Source of the DNA: JBNJGB01 sp051747385
Lineage (GTDB): Bacteria; Myxococcota_A; UBA9042; PHBI01; JACKFB01
Reading direction: 5' to 3'
Length of the DNA: 64,000 bases
NCBI GenBank assembly: GCA_051747385.1
Contig: JBNJGB010000007.1
Span: 154,429-218,428 of the forward strand
Under the pieces are notes generated by a model. It did no database searches, had not been told where the DNA came from, and was given only the letters and a program-made list of their open reading frames with translations. The position numbers and the translations under genes are program-made. This document shows, piece after piece, positions 42,070 to 50,607 of the stretch; position 1 is the stretch's first letter, and each line of letters begins with the position of its first letter.

Positions 42070-42154
42070 GGCCACCACGGGTCGGGGTCCGAGGGATGCG
42101 TCGGCCGGGGAGCATAGGGGGATTCGACATGGACCGGAAAGGGGGAATCGGGGT

Positions 42155-43249
42155 ATGCGGGCGCCCATGACGCGCGGCATCGACGGGCTGTTGGACGATC
42201 TGGATCGCCGGGAGACCACCGTGGGACCGGGGGCCTGGCCGGCGCTGATGGAGGCCCTCCGGGAGGTCGCCCGGGGAGAGCCGGACGACCTGGCGCCGCT
42301 GGCGGAGGCCTGGGCGGACCGGGAGTTCCACGCCTGGCACGAGCGCCCCGCCCTGCTCCTGGCGGGCCTCCGCTTCCTGGCCCTGGGGGACGACGATCAT
42401 CCGCTCGCGGACGAGGTCCTCGCCGACGCGGTGGCGCCGGACCTGGCGACGCGACTCCGGGAGGCCCTCGCCGCCCCCGACCTGGTGCCCCTCCTCCGGA
42501 CCCGCCGCGTCCGTCCCAGCGCCGTGGAGCGCGCCATCGGCTGGGGCCTCGCGTCCCTGGGCTTCGAGGCTCCGCACCGAGGCTTCGCGCTCGCCGACCT
42601 GGGCTGCTCGGCCGGCCTGGCCCTGGTGGCGGATCTCGTGCCCTCCACGTGGCGCGTGGGCCGGGAGGAGGTGAGCGGCCTCGACTTCCCGTCCCCCGCG
42701 CGCCGCCTCGGCCTGGACCGCTCTCCGGTGGACCCCGCCGATCCGGAGGAGGCCCGCTGGCTCCGCGCCTGCGTCCAGGCCGGCGACACCGACCGCCGCA
42801 GGCGCCTGGAGCAGGCCCTGGAGGGCTGGGACCGCCCCCTCCCGACCGAGCAGGCGCCCACGATCCGCGCTCACCGCCTGGGCCACGATCCCACGGGCGA
42901 GGTCCTCGAGGCCTTCGAGGAGGAGGCGGACCTGCCGGTCCTCGCGTACCAGTCGATGGTCCGCGACCACCTCTCCCCCGAGGAGGCCGACGCCCACGCC
43001 GCGGCCATGCACGCCTGGCTCCTGGGCGGCTCGCGGCGCTTCTGGATCACCCTGGAGCCGACCCCCTCCGACTCCTCCCTCGCGCCCATGACGTCGGGGC
43101 CCTTGGCGCTCACGCTCCACCTGGCGGTGGACGGCGCGGTCGACGCCCGCCCCCTGGCGCGGACCGCCCATCACCCGCGCGCCTGCCACCCCATCCCCGG
43201 GGTCCTGCCGCAGCTTCGGCGCCTCTGGCGGGAGCGGACCGCGGCGTGA
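42155..43249 (+). CDS. DUF2332-family protein
   Basis: A 364-residue cytoplasmic protein of the DUF2332 family. Landmarks include the methyltransferase-like loop ADLGCSAGLALVADL, RRLGLDRSPVDPADPEEARW and LPVLAYQSMVRDHLSPEE. The activity of the family is unknown; a Rossmann-type fold is likely. The start is ATG 42155; an ATG four codons later is an alternative. It overlaps the following lipoprotein gene by 4 nt. Confidence 0.82.
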   Translation: MRAPMTRGIDGLLDDLDRRETTVGPGAWPALMEALREVARGEPDDLAPLAEAWADREFHAWHERPALLLAGLRFLALGDDDHPLADEVLADAVAPDLATRLREALAAPDLVPLLRTRRVRPSAVERAIGWGLASLGFEAPHRGFALADLGCSAGLALVADLVPSTWRVGREEVSGLDFPSPARRLGLDRSPVDPADPEEARWLRACVQAGDTDRRRRLEQALEGWDRPLPTEQAPTIRAHRLGHDPTGEVLEAFEEEADLPVLAYQSMVRDHLSPEEADAHAAAMHAWLLGGSRRFWITLEPTPSDSSLAPMTSGPLALTLHLAVDGAVDARPLARTAHHPRACHPIPGVLPQLRRLWRERTAA

Positions 43250-43773
43250 CCCGCCTCCTCCCGCCGCTGGGGGCCTCCCTCGCCCTGCTCCTCGCCGCGT
43301 GCGGGGCGGGCGGCGCGAGCCTGTCGGACGCCGTGGAGTCGTGGCGAGCCGGCGATCGCGCGGGCAGCCTGGGCCTGGCACGCGCCGAGTACGCCCGCTT
43401 CCGGGACGCCAACGACCTGGACGAGGTGGCGGTCAGGGAGGCGGCGGGCCGGGCGGAGACCCTGCTGTCGGAGCAGCCGATTCGCCCCCGCGGCGACGGA
43501 GCGCCCCCGGCTGCGCCCGGCGCCGACGCTCCCCGCCGCGCGCTGCACGACCGCCTGCGCCGGGATCTCCTCTCGGAGGGCGCCACGCCGGTCACGCGAG
43601 GGATCCTGGTGGTCCGGGACTTCGAGCTCCGCGGCCAGGCGCCCCTGCTGCTCGCCGTGGTCTACGAGCGCCGCGCCCTGGAGGCGGACGGCGGCGTGCT
43701 CGACGACGCCTCGCCCGCCCTGCGCACCGTGGCCATCAAGCGCCTCGCCCTGGACGCGCTGGAGCGGCTCTGA
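43246..43773 (+). CDS. Putative lipoprotein
   Basis: A 175-residue protein with a signal sequence ending in the lipobox LLLAACGAGG (Cys19). The mature part is helical (SDAVESWRAGDRAGSLGLAR) with a Pro/Ala-rich linker and a C-terminal part ending VAIKRLALDALERL. The GTG overlaps the DUF2332 stop (GTGA). Function unknown. Confidence 0.7.
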   Translation: MTRLLPPLGASLALLLAACGAGGASLSDAVESWRAGDRAGSLGLARAEYARFRDANDLDEVAVREAAGRAETLLSEQPIRPRGDGAPPAAPGADAPRRALHDRLRRDLLSEGATPVTRGILVVRDFELRGQAPLLLAVVYERRALEADGGVLDDASPALRTVAIKRLALDALERL

Positions 43774-43774
43774 C

Positions 43775-44713
43775 GTGGGCCGCTGGGCGCTCCGGCTGCT
43801 GGGTCCCGCGGTGCTGGTCGTCCTGCTCCTCACGACCGACGTCCGGGCCATCGGCGACGCCCTGGCCCGGGCGGACCTGCGCTGGTTCGCCGCGGCCGTG
43901 GGCGGGTGGGTGGCGATCGCCCTGGTGAAGTCGTGGCGCTGGCGGACGATCCTGGCCTCCCAGGGGATCGTGCTCCCCATGGGCCGCGCGGCCCGCTGGT
44001 ACCTGGCAGGCCTGTTCCTCGGGGGCGTGTCTCCGGGCCGCCTCGGCGAGCTGGTGAAGGTGGCCTTCGTGCGCGACCTGGGCCACCCCATGGGCCGCGC
44101 CCTGTTCGGCTCGGTCCTGGACCGGCTGTTCGACCTCGTGGCGCTCCCGGCGGTGGTCGTGGCGGGGATGGCGCTCCACGGGGCCGCCTTCAGCCACGAG
44201 ATCGGCGTCGTGGGGTGGGCCGCGGTCCTCGCGCTGGCCGGCGCCGTGCTGCTCTGGAAGGCGCGCCGCCTCCTGGTCGTCCCGGTGCGGGTCCTGATGC
44301 CGGAGTCGCTCCGCGAGCAGGCGCGCCTGACCCTCGACGACTTCTTCGCCGAGTTCGGGCGCCTGGGCTGGCGCGACTGGGCCCTGCACGGAGGGGTCAC
44401 GGCGACCTGCTGGGTGCTCTACGCCGCCGCGCTCTACCTGCTGGTCCTGGCCCTCGACCTGCCGCTGGAGCCGGTCTACACGGGCATCGCCGTGCTCACG
44501 GCGGCGCTGGTGGGCCTCCTCCCCATCACGGTGAGCGGCGTGGGCACGCGCGACGCCGTCCTGGCGGCCTTCCTCGCCCGGGTCGGCCTCGGCACGGCCG
44601 ACGCGATCGCGCTGTCCACCCTCGTCCTCGGCGTGAACGTGGCCGTGATCCTGGTCTACCTGCCGGCGTGGCAGGCCTCCGCCCGAGCGCGTTCCCGGGC
44701 CGCTCGATCGTAG
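43775..44713 (+). CDS. UPF0104/LPG-synthase-TM-like membrane protein
   Basis: A 312-residue protein with about eight helices and the marks of the UPF0104 (YbhN/AglD-like) family: KSWRWRTILASQGI near the start, the loop GVSPGRLGELVKVAFVRDLG, and GLLPITVSGVGTRDAVLAAF near the end. Family members are lysyl-phosphatidylglycerol synthase membrane parts or lipid-flippase-like proteins. The GTG at 43775 lies one base after the upstream stop. Confidence 0.85.
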   Translation: MGRWALRLLGPAVLVVLLLTTDVRAIGDALARADLRWFAAAVGGWVAIALVKSWRWRTILASQGIVLPMGRAARWYLAGLFLGGVSPGRLGELVKVAFVRDLGHPMGRALFGSVLDRLFDLVALPAVVVAGMALHGAAFSHEIGVVGWAAVLALAGAVLLWKARRLLVVPVRVLMPESLREQARLTLDDFFAEFGRLGWRDWALHGGVTATCWVLYAAALYLLVLALDLPLEPVYTGIAVLTAALVGLLPITVSGVGTRDAVLAAFLARVGLGTADAIALSTLVLGVNVAVILVYLPAWQASARARSRAARS

Positions 44714-44714
44714 G

Positions 44715-44744
44715 TTGCCGCCCGCCGAGGGGCCGTGCTATACC
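44715..44744 (+). promoter_or_regulatory. Predicted rpsB promoter
   Basis: TTGCCG (44715-44720) and TATACC (44739-44744) spaced 18 bp. About 140 bp of leader to the start codon at 44894 leaves room for leader-level control of the ribosomal gene, but no defined leader fold was recognised. Confidence 0.5.
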
Positions 44745-44893
44745 CCGCGCACCCAATGGGCGCCTCGCCCGAGCTTTTCAAATCAATTCGCACACTTCCC
44801 ATCCTTTCGTGCGGTCGGGCGGCCCCCGGGGCGCCCACAGCGGTCCGGCCGTGTCGGGGAGTGGAGGACGAACGAGAGGACAGGAGAACCATC

Positions 44894-45703
44894 ATGGCTA
44901 CCGTGACCATGCGCGACATGCTGGAGGCCGGCTCCCACTTCGGCCACCAGACGAGCCGCTGGAACCCGAAGATGAAGGCCTACATCTACGGGGCGAAGGC
45001 CGGCGTCCACGTCATCAACCTCCAGCTCACCGCCAAGCTCCTCCGGGACGCCCTGGACTATGTGTCCCGGCTGGGCCAGAAGGGCGAGCAGATCCTGTTC
45101 GTCGGGACCAAGCGGCAGGCCCAGGAGGTCGTGCAGGAGCAGGCCCAGCGCTGCAAGCAGCCCTACGTGGTGCACCGCTGGCTGGGCGGCATGCTGACGA
45201 ACTTCCGGACCATCCGCACCTCGCTCGACCGCATCAAGCAGATCGAGGATCTCCTCGGCCCGGGGAAGGTGGAGCTCCTCCCGAAGAAGGAGGTCATCAG
45301 CCTCGAGCGCGAGCTGCAGAAGCTCATGCGCAACCTGGGCGGCATCCGCGAGATGCCGAAGCTGCCGGCCGCCGTGTTCATCGTCGACACGGTCAAGGAG
45401 CACATCGCGATCGCCGAGGCGCGCCGGCTGGGCCTGCCCATCGTGGCGCTGGTGGACACGAACTCCAACCCGGACGAGGTGGACTACCCCATCCCCTCCA
45501 ACGACGACGCCATCCGGGCCATCCGCCTCTTCTCGTCGGCCGTCGCGGACGCGTACCTGGAGGGCGCCGCGCTCCACAAGGACACGCTGGCCCGCGAGTA
45601 CTCCGGCGGCGGCGGCCCGACGGTGGACGTCGTCCGCAAGGGCGGCGAGGGCGGCTCGGACAAGCAGGAGGACGGCGAGGGCTCCCAGCCCGAGGCCTCC
45701 TGA
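44894..45703 (+). CDS. rpsB: 30S ribosomal protein S2
   Basis: A 269-residue S2. Landmarks are the N-terminal MLEAGSHFGHQTSRWNPKM, VHRWLGGMLTNFRTIR and ALVDTNSNPDEVDYPIPSND. The C-terminal extension (about 30 residues, Gly/Glu/Ser-rich) is longer than in E. coli. The ATG at 44894 has AGGAGA seven bases upstream. It begins the rpsB-tsf-pyrH-frr order conserved in most bacteria. Confidence 0.98.
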   Translation: MATVTMRDMLEAGSHFGHQTSRWNPKMKAYIYGAKAGVHVINLQLTAKLLRDALDYVSRLGQKGEQILFVGTKRQAQEVVQEQAQRCKQPYVVHRWLGGMLTNFRTIRTSLDRIKQIEDLLGPGKVELLPKKEVISLERELQKLMRNLGGIREMPKLPAAVFIVDTVKEHIAIAEARRLGLPIVALVDTNSNPDEVDYPIPSNDDAIRAIRLFSSAVADAYLEGAALHKDTLAREYSGGGGPTVDVVRKGGEGGSDKQEDGEGSQPEAS

Positions 45704-45779
45704 TCCCGGCGACCCGGACATGGACGCGGCGGGCGCTCGGGCGTCCGCCCCACCCCACCCCTATGCACAGGACGAAGAC

Positions 45780-46430
45780 ATGGGCATCAGCGCGAAGCAG
45801 GTGAAGGAGCTCCGGGAGATCACCGGCGCGGGCATGATGGACTGCAAGAAGGCCCTCCAGGAGGTCGACGGCGACATGGACAAGGCCGTCGAGTACCTCC
45901 AGAAGAAGCAGCTCGCGTCGGTCGCCAAGAAGGCCGGCCGCGTGGCCGCCGAGGGTCAGGTCGGCAGCTACATCCACGCCGGCGGCAGGATCGGTGTCCT
46001 CCTGGAGGTCAACTGCGAGACGGACTTCGTCGCGCGGAACGACGACTTCCAGCAGTTCGTGCGGGACATCTGCATGCACGTCGCCGCCACGAACCCGTCG
46101 GTGGTGAAGGCGGAGGATCTCCCCGAGGCCGAGATCGCCAAGCAGAAGGAGATCTTCAAGGGCCAGGCGATGGAGGAGGGCAAGCCCGAGCACATCGCGG
46201 AGAAGATCGTCGAGGGCCGCCTGAAGAAGTGGCAGAAGGAGGTCGCCCTCCTCGAGCAGCCCTTCGTGAAGGACACGGACAAGACGGTCGCCGACTACCA
46301 GGCGGAGATGACCGCCACCATCGGCGAGAAGATCACCATCCGCCGCTTCGTCCGCTACGAGGTCGGCGAGGGCCTCGAGAAGCGCGAGGACGACTTCGTC
46401 GCCGAGGTCGCCAAGCAGGCCGGACTGTAG
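45780..46430 (+). CDS. tsf: Elongation factor Ts
   Basis: A 216-residue short-form EF-Ts, the nucleotide exchange factor of EF-Tu. Conserved regions are LREITGAGMMDCKKALQE, GRIGVLLEVNCETDFVARND and the dimerisation part VALLEQPFVKD. E. coli EF-Ts has about 280 residues; this is the compact single-repeat type. The start is ATG 45780; 77 bases separate it from rpsB. Confidence 0.98.
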   Translation: MGISAKQVKELREITGAGMMDCKKALQEVDGDMDKAVEYLQKKQLASVAKKAGRVAAEGQVGSYIHAGGRIGVLLEVNCETDFVARNDDFQQFVRDICMHVAATNPSVVKAEDLPEAEIAKQKEIFKGQAMEEGKPEHIAEKIVEGRLKKWQKEVALLEQPFVKDTDKTVADYQAEMTATIGEKITIRRFVRYEVGEGLEKREDDFVAEVAKQAGL

Positions 46431-46455
46431 GTCGATCGTCCCGCGGACCTCTGCG

Positions 46456-46491
46456 AAGGGGCATCGTCCGCGGGGCGGTGCCCCTTTTTTT
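46456..46491 (+). terminator. Rho-independent terminator after tsf
   Basis: GGGGCA (46458-46463) pairs with TGCCCC (46479-46484), with a GC-rich loop, followed by seven T residues (46485-46491). It is the clearest intrinsic terminator in the window and separates rpsB-tsf from pyrH. Confidence 0.85.
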
Positions 46492-46524
46492 GCCCGAACT
46501 CCCAGCACCGAGGTGCGAGCAGCG

Positions 46525-47247
46525 ATGGCCCACGAGAGACTGAAGTACGAGCGGGTGCTCCTCAAGCTGTCGGGCGAGGCCCTCATGGGACCCCAGGCCT
46601 TCGGCCTGGACGTAGACACCCTGAACGGGCTGGCGGCCCAGATCCGCGAGGCGGTCGGCCTCGGGGTGCAGGTCGCCATCGTCATCGGCGGCGGCAACAT
46701 CTTCCGTGGTCTCAAGGGCTCCGCGGCGGGAATGGACCGCGCGACGGCCGACTACATGGGCATGCTCGCCACGGTCATCAACGGCATGGCCCTGCAGGAC
46801 GCCCTCGAGAAGCACGACGTGGACACGCGCCTGATGAGCGCCATCGACATGCAGGCGGTCGCCGAGCCCTACATCCGCCGTCGCGCCGAGCGGCACCTGG
46901 AGAAGGGCCGCGTCGTCATCTTCGGCGCGGGCACCGGCAGCCCGTACTTCACGACGGACACGACGGCGGCGCTCCGGGCGGCGGAGATCCACGCGGACGT
47001 GGTCATGAAGGGCACGAAGGTGGACGGGGTCTACGACAAGGACCCCATGACCCACGCCGACGCGACCCGCTACGACGAGCTCACGTACCTGGACGTGATC
47101 CAGCGCAACCTCCGCGTGATGGACTCCACGGCCATCACCCTGTGCGCCGAGAACGACCTGCCGATCCTGGTGTTCGACATGACCTCCCCCGGCAACATCG
47201 TGCGGGCGGTCCGCGGCGAGCCCCTGGGGACCCTCGTCCACCGCTGA
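46525..47247 (+). CDS. pyrH: UMP kinase
   Basis: A 240-residue bacterial UMP kinase (hexameric, phosphorylates UMP to UDP). Conserved regions: VLLKLSGEALMG, VIGGGNIFRG and GTGSPYFTTDTTAALRAAE, then MDSTAITLCAEND. The ATG at 46525 is chosen because GAGGTG sits nine bases upstream; the GTG at 46513 is part of that ribosome site. It follows the tsf terminator. Confidence 0.97.
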   Translation: MAHERLKYERVLLKLSGEALMGPQAFGLDVDTLNGLAAQIREAVGLGVQVAIVIGGGNIFRGLKGSAAGMDRATADYMGMLATVINGMALQDALEKHDVDTRLMSAIDMQAVAEPYIRRRAERHLEKGRVVIFGAGTGSPYFTTDTTAALRAAEIHADVVMKGTKVDGVYDKDPMTHADATRYDELTYLDVIQRNLRVMDSTAITLCAENDLPILVFDMTSPGNIVRAVRGEPLGTLVHR

Positions 47248-47264
47248 GCGCGTCCCCGGCTCGC

Positions 47265-47292
47265 TTGCAATGCGATCCCGGGCGGGTATGCT
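47265..47292 (+). promoter_or_regulatory. Possible frr promoter
   Basis: TTGCAA (47265-47270) and TATGCT (47287-47292) are spaced 16 bp, just upstream of frr. Confidence 0.4.
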
Positions 47293-47322
47293 CGCCCGGC
47301 CAACCGAGGACGGGAGACCGCG

Positions 47323-47871
47323 ATGCTCGACGAGATCAAGCAGGACGCCCAGTCGTCCATGGACAAGGCGATCGAAGCCTTCCGCCGCGAGCTGACCAAG
47401 CTCCGCACGGGGCGGGCCAACCTCCAGATGCTGGACGGCATCCGGGTCGAGTACTACGGCACGCCGACGCCCCTGAACCAGGTGGCGGCGCTGAACATCC
47501 CGGATCCGCGGCTCATCACCATCAAGCCGTGGGACAAGTCCCTGCTGACGGAGATCGAGAAGGCCATCGTCTCCAGCAACCTGGGCCTCACCCCGAACAA
47601 CGACGGCGAGATCATCCGGCTGCCCATCCCGCCGCTCACCGGCGAGCGCCGCCAGGAGCTGGTCCGCCAGCTCAAGAAGCTGGCCGAGGACGCGCGGGTG
47701 TCCGTCCGGAGCGTCCGCCGCGACGCGAACGCCATGGTCAAGGACGTGGACAACGTCAGCGAGGACGATCAGCACCGCACGCTGAAGGAGATCCAGGACG
47801 TGACGGACCAGAAGGTCGCCGTCATCGACAAGGACGCGGAGAAGAAGGAACGAGAGATCATGGAGGTGTAG
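47323..47871 (+). CDS. frr: Ribosome recycling factor
   Basis: A 182-residue RRF that, with EF-G, splits the post-termination ribosome. Typical stretches are FRRELTKLRTGRANLQMLDG, RVEYYGTPTPLNQVA and PIPPLTGERRQELVRQLKK. Normal length. The ATG is preceded by GAGG in ccgaggacgggagaccgcg. Confidence 0.97.
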   Translation: MLDEIKQDAQSSMDKAIEAFRRELTKLRTGRANLQMLDGIRVEYYGTPTPLNQVAALNIPDPRLITIKPWDKSLLTEIEKAIVSSNLGLTPNNDGEIIRLPIPPLTGERRQELVRQLKKLAEDARVSVRSVRRDANAMVKDVDNVSEDDQHRTLKEIQDVTDQKVAVIDKDAEKKEREIMEV

Positions 47872-47945
47872 GGAGCCCGTGAATGAAACGGCTCCCGTCG
47901 CGCTCACCTCGCCCCGACGCGCTCCTCGGCGTCGCTCATCCTCGA

Positions 47946-47962
47946 CATACCCTCCGGGTATG
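47946..47962. other. Short perfect hairpin between frr and comEC
   Basis: CATACCC-TCC-GGGTATG, a 7-bp stem with a 3-nt loop, within the 150 bp between the frr and comEC stops. No T-tract follows. It may serve as a bidirectional weak terminator for the two convergent genes or be part of a repeat. Confidence 0.45.
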
Positions 47963-48021
47963 CCTCCGGTTCGCTCCTTGACGAGCACGCCGGTTCGAGG
48001 CGAATCGCTCGGTCCGCAGTC

Positions 48022-50427
48022 TCACTCACGGACTCCGGGAAGCTCTCCCTCTGCGGCCTCTTGGCTCCACGACAGGCCCCGGGCGTCGCTCACGCGCAGC
48101 GCCCCGTCGGGGCCGACGTGTATGGTGACCGCGCCGTCGCGGCCCGTGATCCACACCGCCACGCCGGCGCGCTGCATCCGCGCCGGGACGCTCGGGTGCG
48201 GCGGCATGGGCCCGGGCTTCCACGCCCCCGAGACGACGGCCGCGCGCGGGCGCACCGCCGCCATGAACCGGTCCGTGGACGACGTCCGGCTGCCATGGTG
48301 GGCGACCTTCAGCACGTCTGCCCGCAGGCCGTCGGCTCCCTCTCGAGCTACGAGGGCGGCCTCCGCGCGGCGCTCCACGTCCGCGGCCAGCAGGAGGCGT
48401 CGGCCCCCGTGCTCCACCGAGAGCACCACGCCGGCGTCGTTCCGCCCCGCCCTGCACCTCCGCCCTCGCCCGGCCGCGCCGGACGGCGGCCACAGGACGC
48501 GGAACCGGGCGCCGGCCCACTCGAACGCGCGGCCCCGGTAGACCTCCTGCACGGTGCCGCCGTCCAGGGCGACACGCCGAGCGAGCCGCTCCACGGATCG
48601 GGTCCGGGTCCCACACGGCGGGAGCCACAGCGTGCCCACCGGGATGCGCCGGGCCAGCCGCGCGCCGGCGCCCACGTGGTCCCGGTCCGCGTGGGTCACC
48701 ACCAGGAGGTCCAGCCGATCCACCCCCAGGCGCGTCAGGGCGGGGACGAGGCGCCGGTGCGCCAGGGCCTGCTCGGCCCGGTCCATGTGGTGCCCCCCCG
48801 TGTCCACCAGGACGGCCCCGCCCTCGGGCGTCCGCAGGAGCAGGGCGTCTCCGTGGCCGACGTCCAGGGCGGTGAGGCTCAGCGCGCCCCGAGACGCGCC
48901 CGAGGCCACCCCGACGGCCACGGCGAGGGCGGCGCAGCCCACGGCGAGGCGTCGCGCCCGCCTCCCTCCCAGGGCCGCCACCACCGCCACGGCGCCCGCC
49001 ACACCGGCGGCGTGGGGGATGGCGGCCCGGGTGGCGGGGCCGGCGATCTCGGCCCAGGCCTCCGCCAGGTCGAGGAGCCAACCCGCCGCCACCGTGGGCA
49101 CGGGGGCGACCCACGCCGCCAGCGTCGGCGTCGCGAGCGCGAGCAGGAGCCACAGGAAGCCCGCCGGCACCACGAGGAGCGAGACCAGGGGCACGGCCAC
49201 CAGGTTCGTCACCAGCCCCGCCGGCGCGAGCTGGCCGAACCAGGCCAGCCCCAGGGGCGCGGTGGCCGCGAACGTGAGCGCGCACACGGCGACGGCGCCC
49301 ACCAGGGCCTTCGCCACCGCGCGCCACCGGGGCCCGGGAAGCGTCCCGGGTTCGTCGAGCCAGTCCAGGACCGGACGGAGCCGCGGCACGCCGAGCACGA
49401 GCGACCCGGCCGCGGCGAAGGAAAGCTGGAAGGAGGCGGTCCCGACCGCGCGCGGATCGGCGAGCAGCAGGGCCCCGGCGGCCACCACCAGCGCCCGCTT
49501 CGAGCGCGCTCGACGGGCGAGGGCCGCGCCGCCCAGGACGACCGTGAGCGCGACGGCCGCTCGGAGGGTGGCCTGGCTCGGCGCGATGGCGAGGACGTAG
49601 GCCCAGCACCACGCGGCAGCCCCGACCGCGGCCCAGGCCGGGAGGCGGCGCGCCTGGGCCCACGGGCGCACGCGGAGCAGCACCGCCAGGAGGACGCGGT
49701 ACAGGCCCCACCCGATGACGGCGAGGTGCAGCCCGGAGATGGCCAGCAGGTGCACGGTCCCGCTGTCCACGAAGGCCTCGCGGAGGTCCCGGGACAGGCG
49801 GGTGCGATCGCCCAGCAGCAGGGCCCGGTACAGGCTCGTGACCTCCTCGCCCGGGAGGGTCAGGGTGCGCCTCAGCGCGAGTCGCACCCGCAGCAGCGCG
49901 GCGCCGTCGGCCCGTGTCACCTCCAGCGGGCGGTCGAGGCGCGCGCGGGCCCGCCAGCGCAAGCGCCTCCGCTGCCACGGAGCCCGCACGCCGGGGTTCG
50001 AGTCCACGGCCCGGCCGCGCACCTCGGCCCACGCCGCCACCCGGTCTCCCGGCCGAAGCCGGATCCGTGCGTCACCGTCGGTCCAGAGCGGGACCATCCC
50101 GCGGAGCGGCGTGCCCTCGGCCTCGACCTCGTCCAGCCACACCGTGCACCGATCCACCTGCCGGCAGCGGACCTCCACCGTCCTCCCCTCCAGGCGGAGC
50201 CGACCCTCCGGCGAGCCGACCAGCGCCGGCGGGGGCGCCACCACGCCGCCCCACACGCTACCCACCACGCCCAGGGCCGCCCCCACGAGCATGCGTCGCA
50301 CCCGGCGGCGCGCCCACCGGCCGGCGACCACGAGCGCCACGAAGGCCACGAGGCCCACGAGGTGGTCCGGCGGCCCGATCCAGCCGCCCCACAGCGCGCC
50401 CGCCACGAGCGCCAGCCCACGATCCAT
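48022..50427 (-). CDS. comEC: DNA uptake channel ComEC/Rec2
   Basis: An 801-residue membrane protein. An N-terminal OB-like region (DUF4131) is followed by the competence core with the motif SGTVHLLAISGLHLAVIGWG, about ten helices, and a C-terminal metallo-beta-lactamase-like domain (LTALDVGHGDALLL, VTHADRDHVGAGARLA, DVLKVAHHGSRTSS). ComEC moves single-stranded DNA across the inner membrane. The ATG at 50427 is preferred to a GTG at 50454 because GGAGG lies at the right distance. Convergent with frr. No other competence gene is in the window. Confidence 0.93.
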   Translation of the reverse strand: MDRGLALVAGALWGGWIGPPDHLVGLVAFVALVVAGRWARRRVRRMLVGAALGVVGSVWGGVVAPPPALVGSPEGRLRLEGRTVEVRCRQVDRCTVWLDEVEAEGTPLRGMVPLWTDGDARIRLRPGDRVAAWAEVRGRAVDSNPGVRAPWQRRRLRWRARARLDRPLEVTRADGAALLRVRLALRRTLTLPGEEVTSLYRALLLGDRTRLSRDLREAFVDSGTVHLLAISGLHLAVIGWGLYRVLLAVLLRVRPWAQARRLPAWAAVGAAAWCWAYVLAIAPSQATLRAAVALTVVLGGAALARRARSKRALVVAAGALLLADPRAVGTASFQLSFAAAGSLVLGVPRLRPVLDWLDEPGTLPGPRWRAVAKALVGAVAVCALTFAATAPLGLAWFGQLAPAGLVTNLVAVPLVSLLVVPAGFLWLLLALATPTLAAWVAPVPTVAAGWLLDLAEAWAEIAGPATRAAIPHAAGVAGAVAVVAALGGRRARRLAVGCAALAVAVGVASGASRGALSLTALDVGHGDALLLRTPEGGAVLVDTGGHHMDRAEQALAHRRLVPALTRLGVDRLDLLVVTHADRDHVGAGARLARRIPVGTLWLPPCGTRTRSVERLARRVALDGGTVQEVYRGRAFEWAGARFRVLWPPSGAAGRGRRCRAGRNDAGVVLSVEHGGRRLLLAADVERRAEAALVAREGADGLRADVLKVAHHGSRTSSTDRFMAAVRPRAAVVSGAWKPGPMPPHPSVPARMQRAGVAVWITGRDGAVTIHVGPDGALRVSDARGLSWSQEAAEGELPGVRE

Positions 50428-50607
50428 GTCCACCCTCCGCGCAGCGGCGTCCACCTCCCTCGTGTCGGGTCGGGGCGCGAACGTTGCGCAGAAATTCGCT
50501 GACGGTCCGGGAACCGGGCCGACACCTTCCGGATCGGGACCACCGCCCCGGCGGACGTGGAGCGCCTCCTCGAGGCGGTGGAGCGATCCATGTACCGGGC
50601 CCGATCC

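Noticed and set aside
42032..42154. Longer start for the DUF2332 gene at 42032
   Set aside because: The extra 41 residues overlap the nth start region and do not match the family; ATG at 42155 is the better start.
46513..46515. GTG as pyrH start
   Set aside because: This GTG is part of the GAGGTG ribosome site for the ATG at 46525, which gives the normal N-terminus.
47990..48010. tRNA-like TTCGAG motif downstream of frr
   Set aside because: No acceptor, D or anticodon stem could be formed around it.
48061..50502. 813-codon plus-strand frame opposite comEC
   Set aside because: Antisense shadow of a recognised ComEC gene, with Arg/Gly/His-rich composition and no domain.
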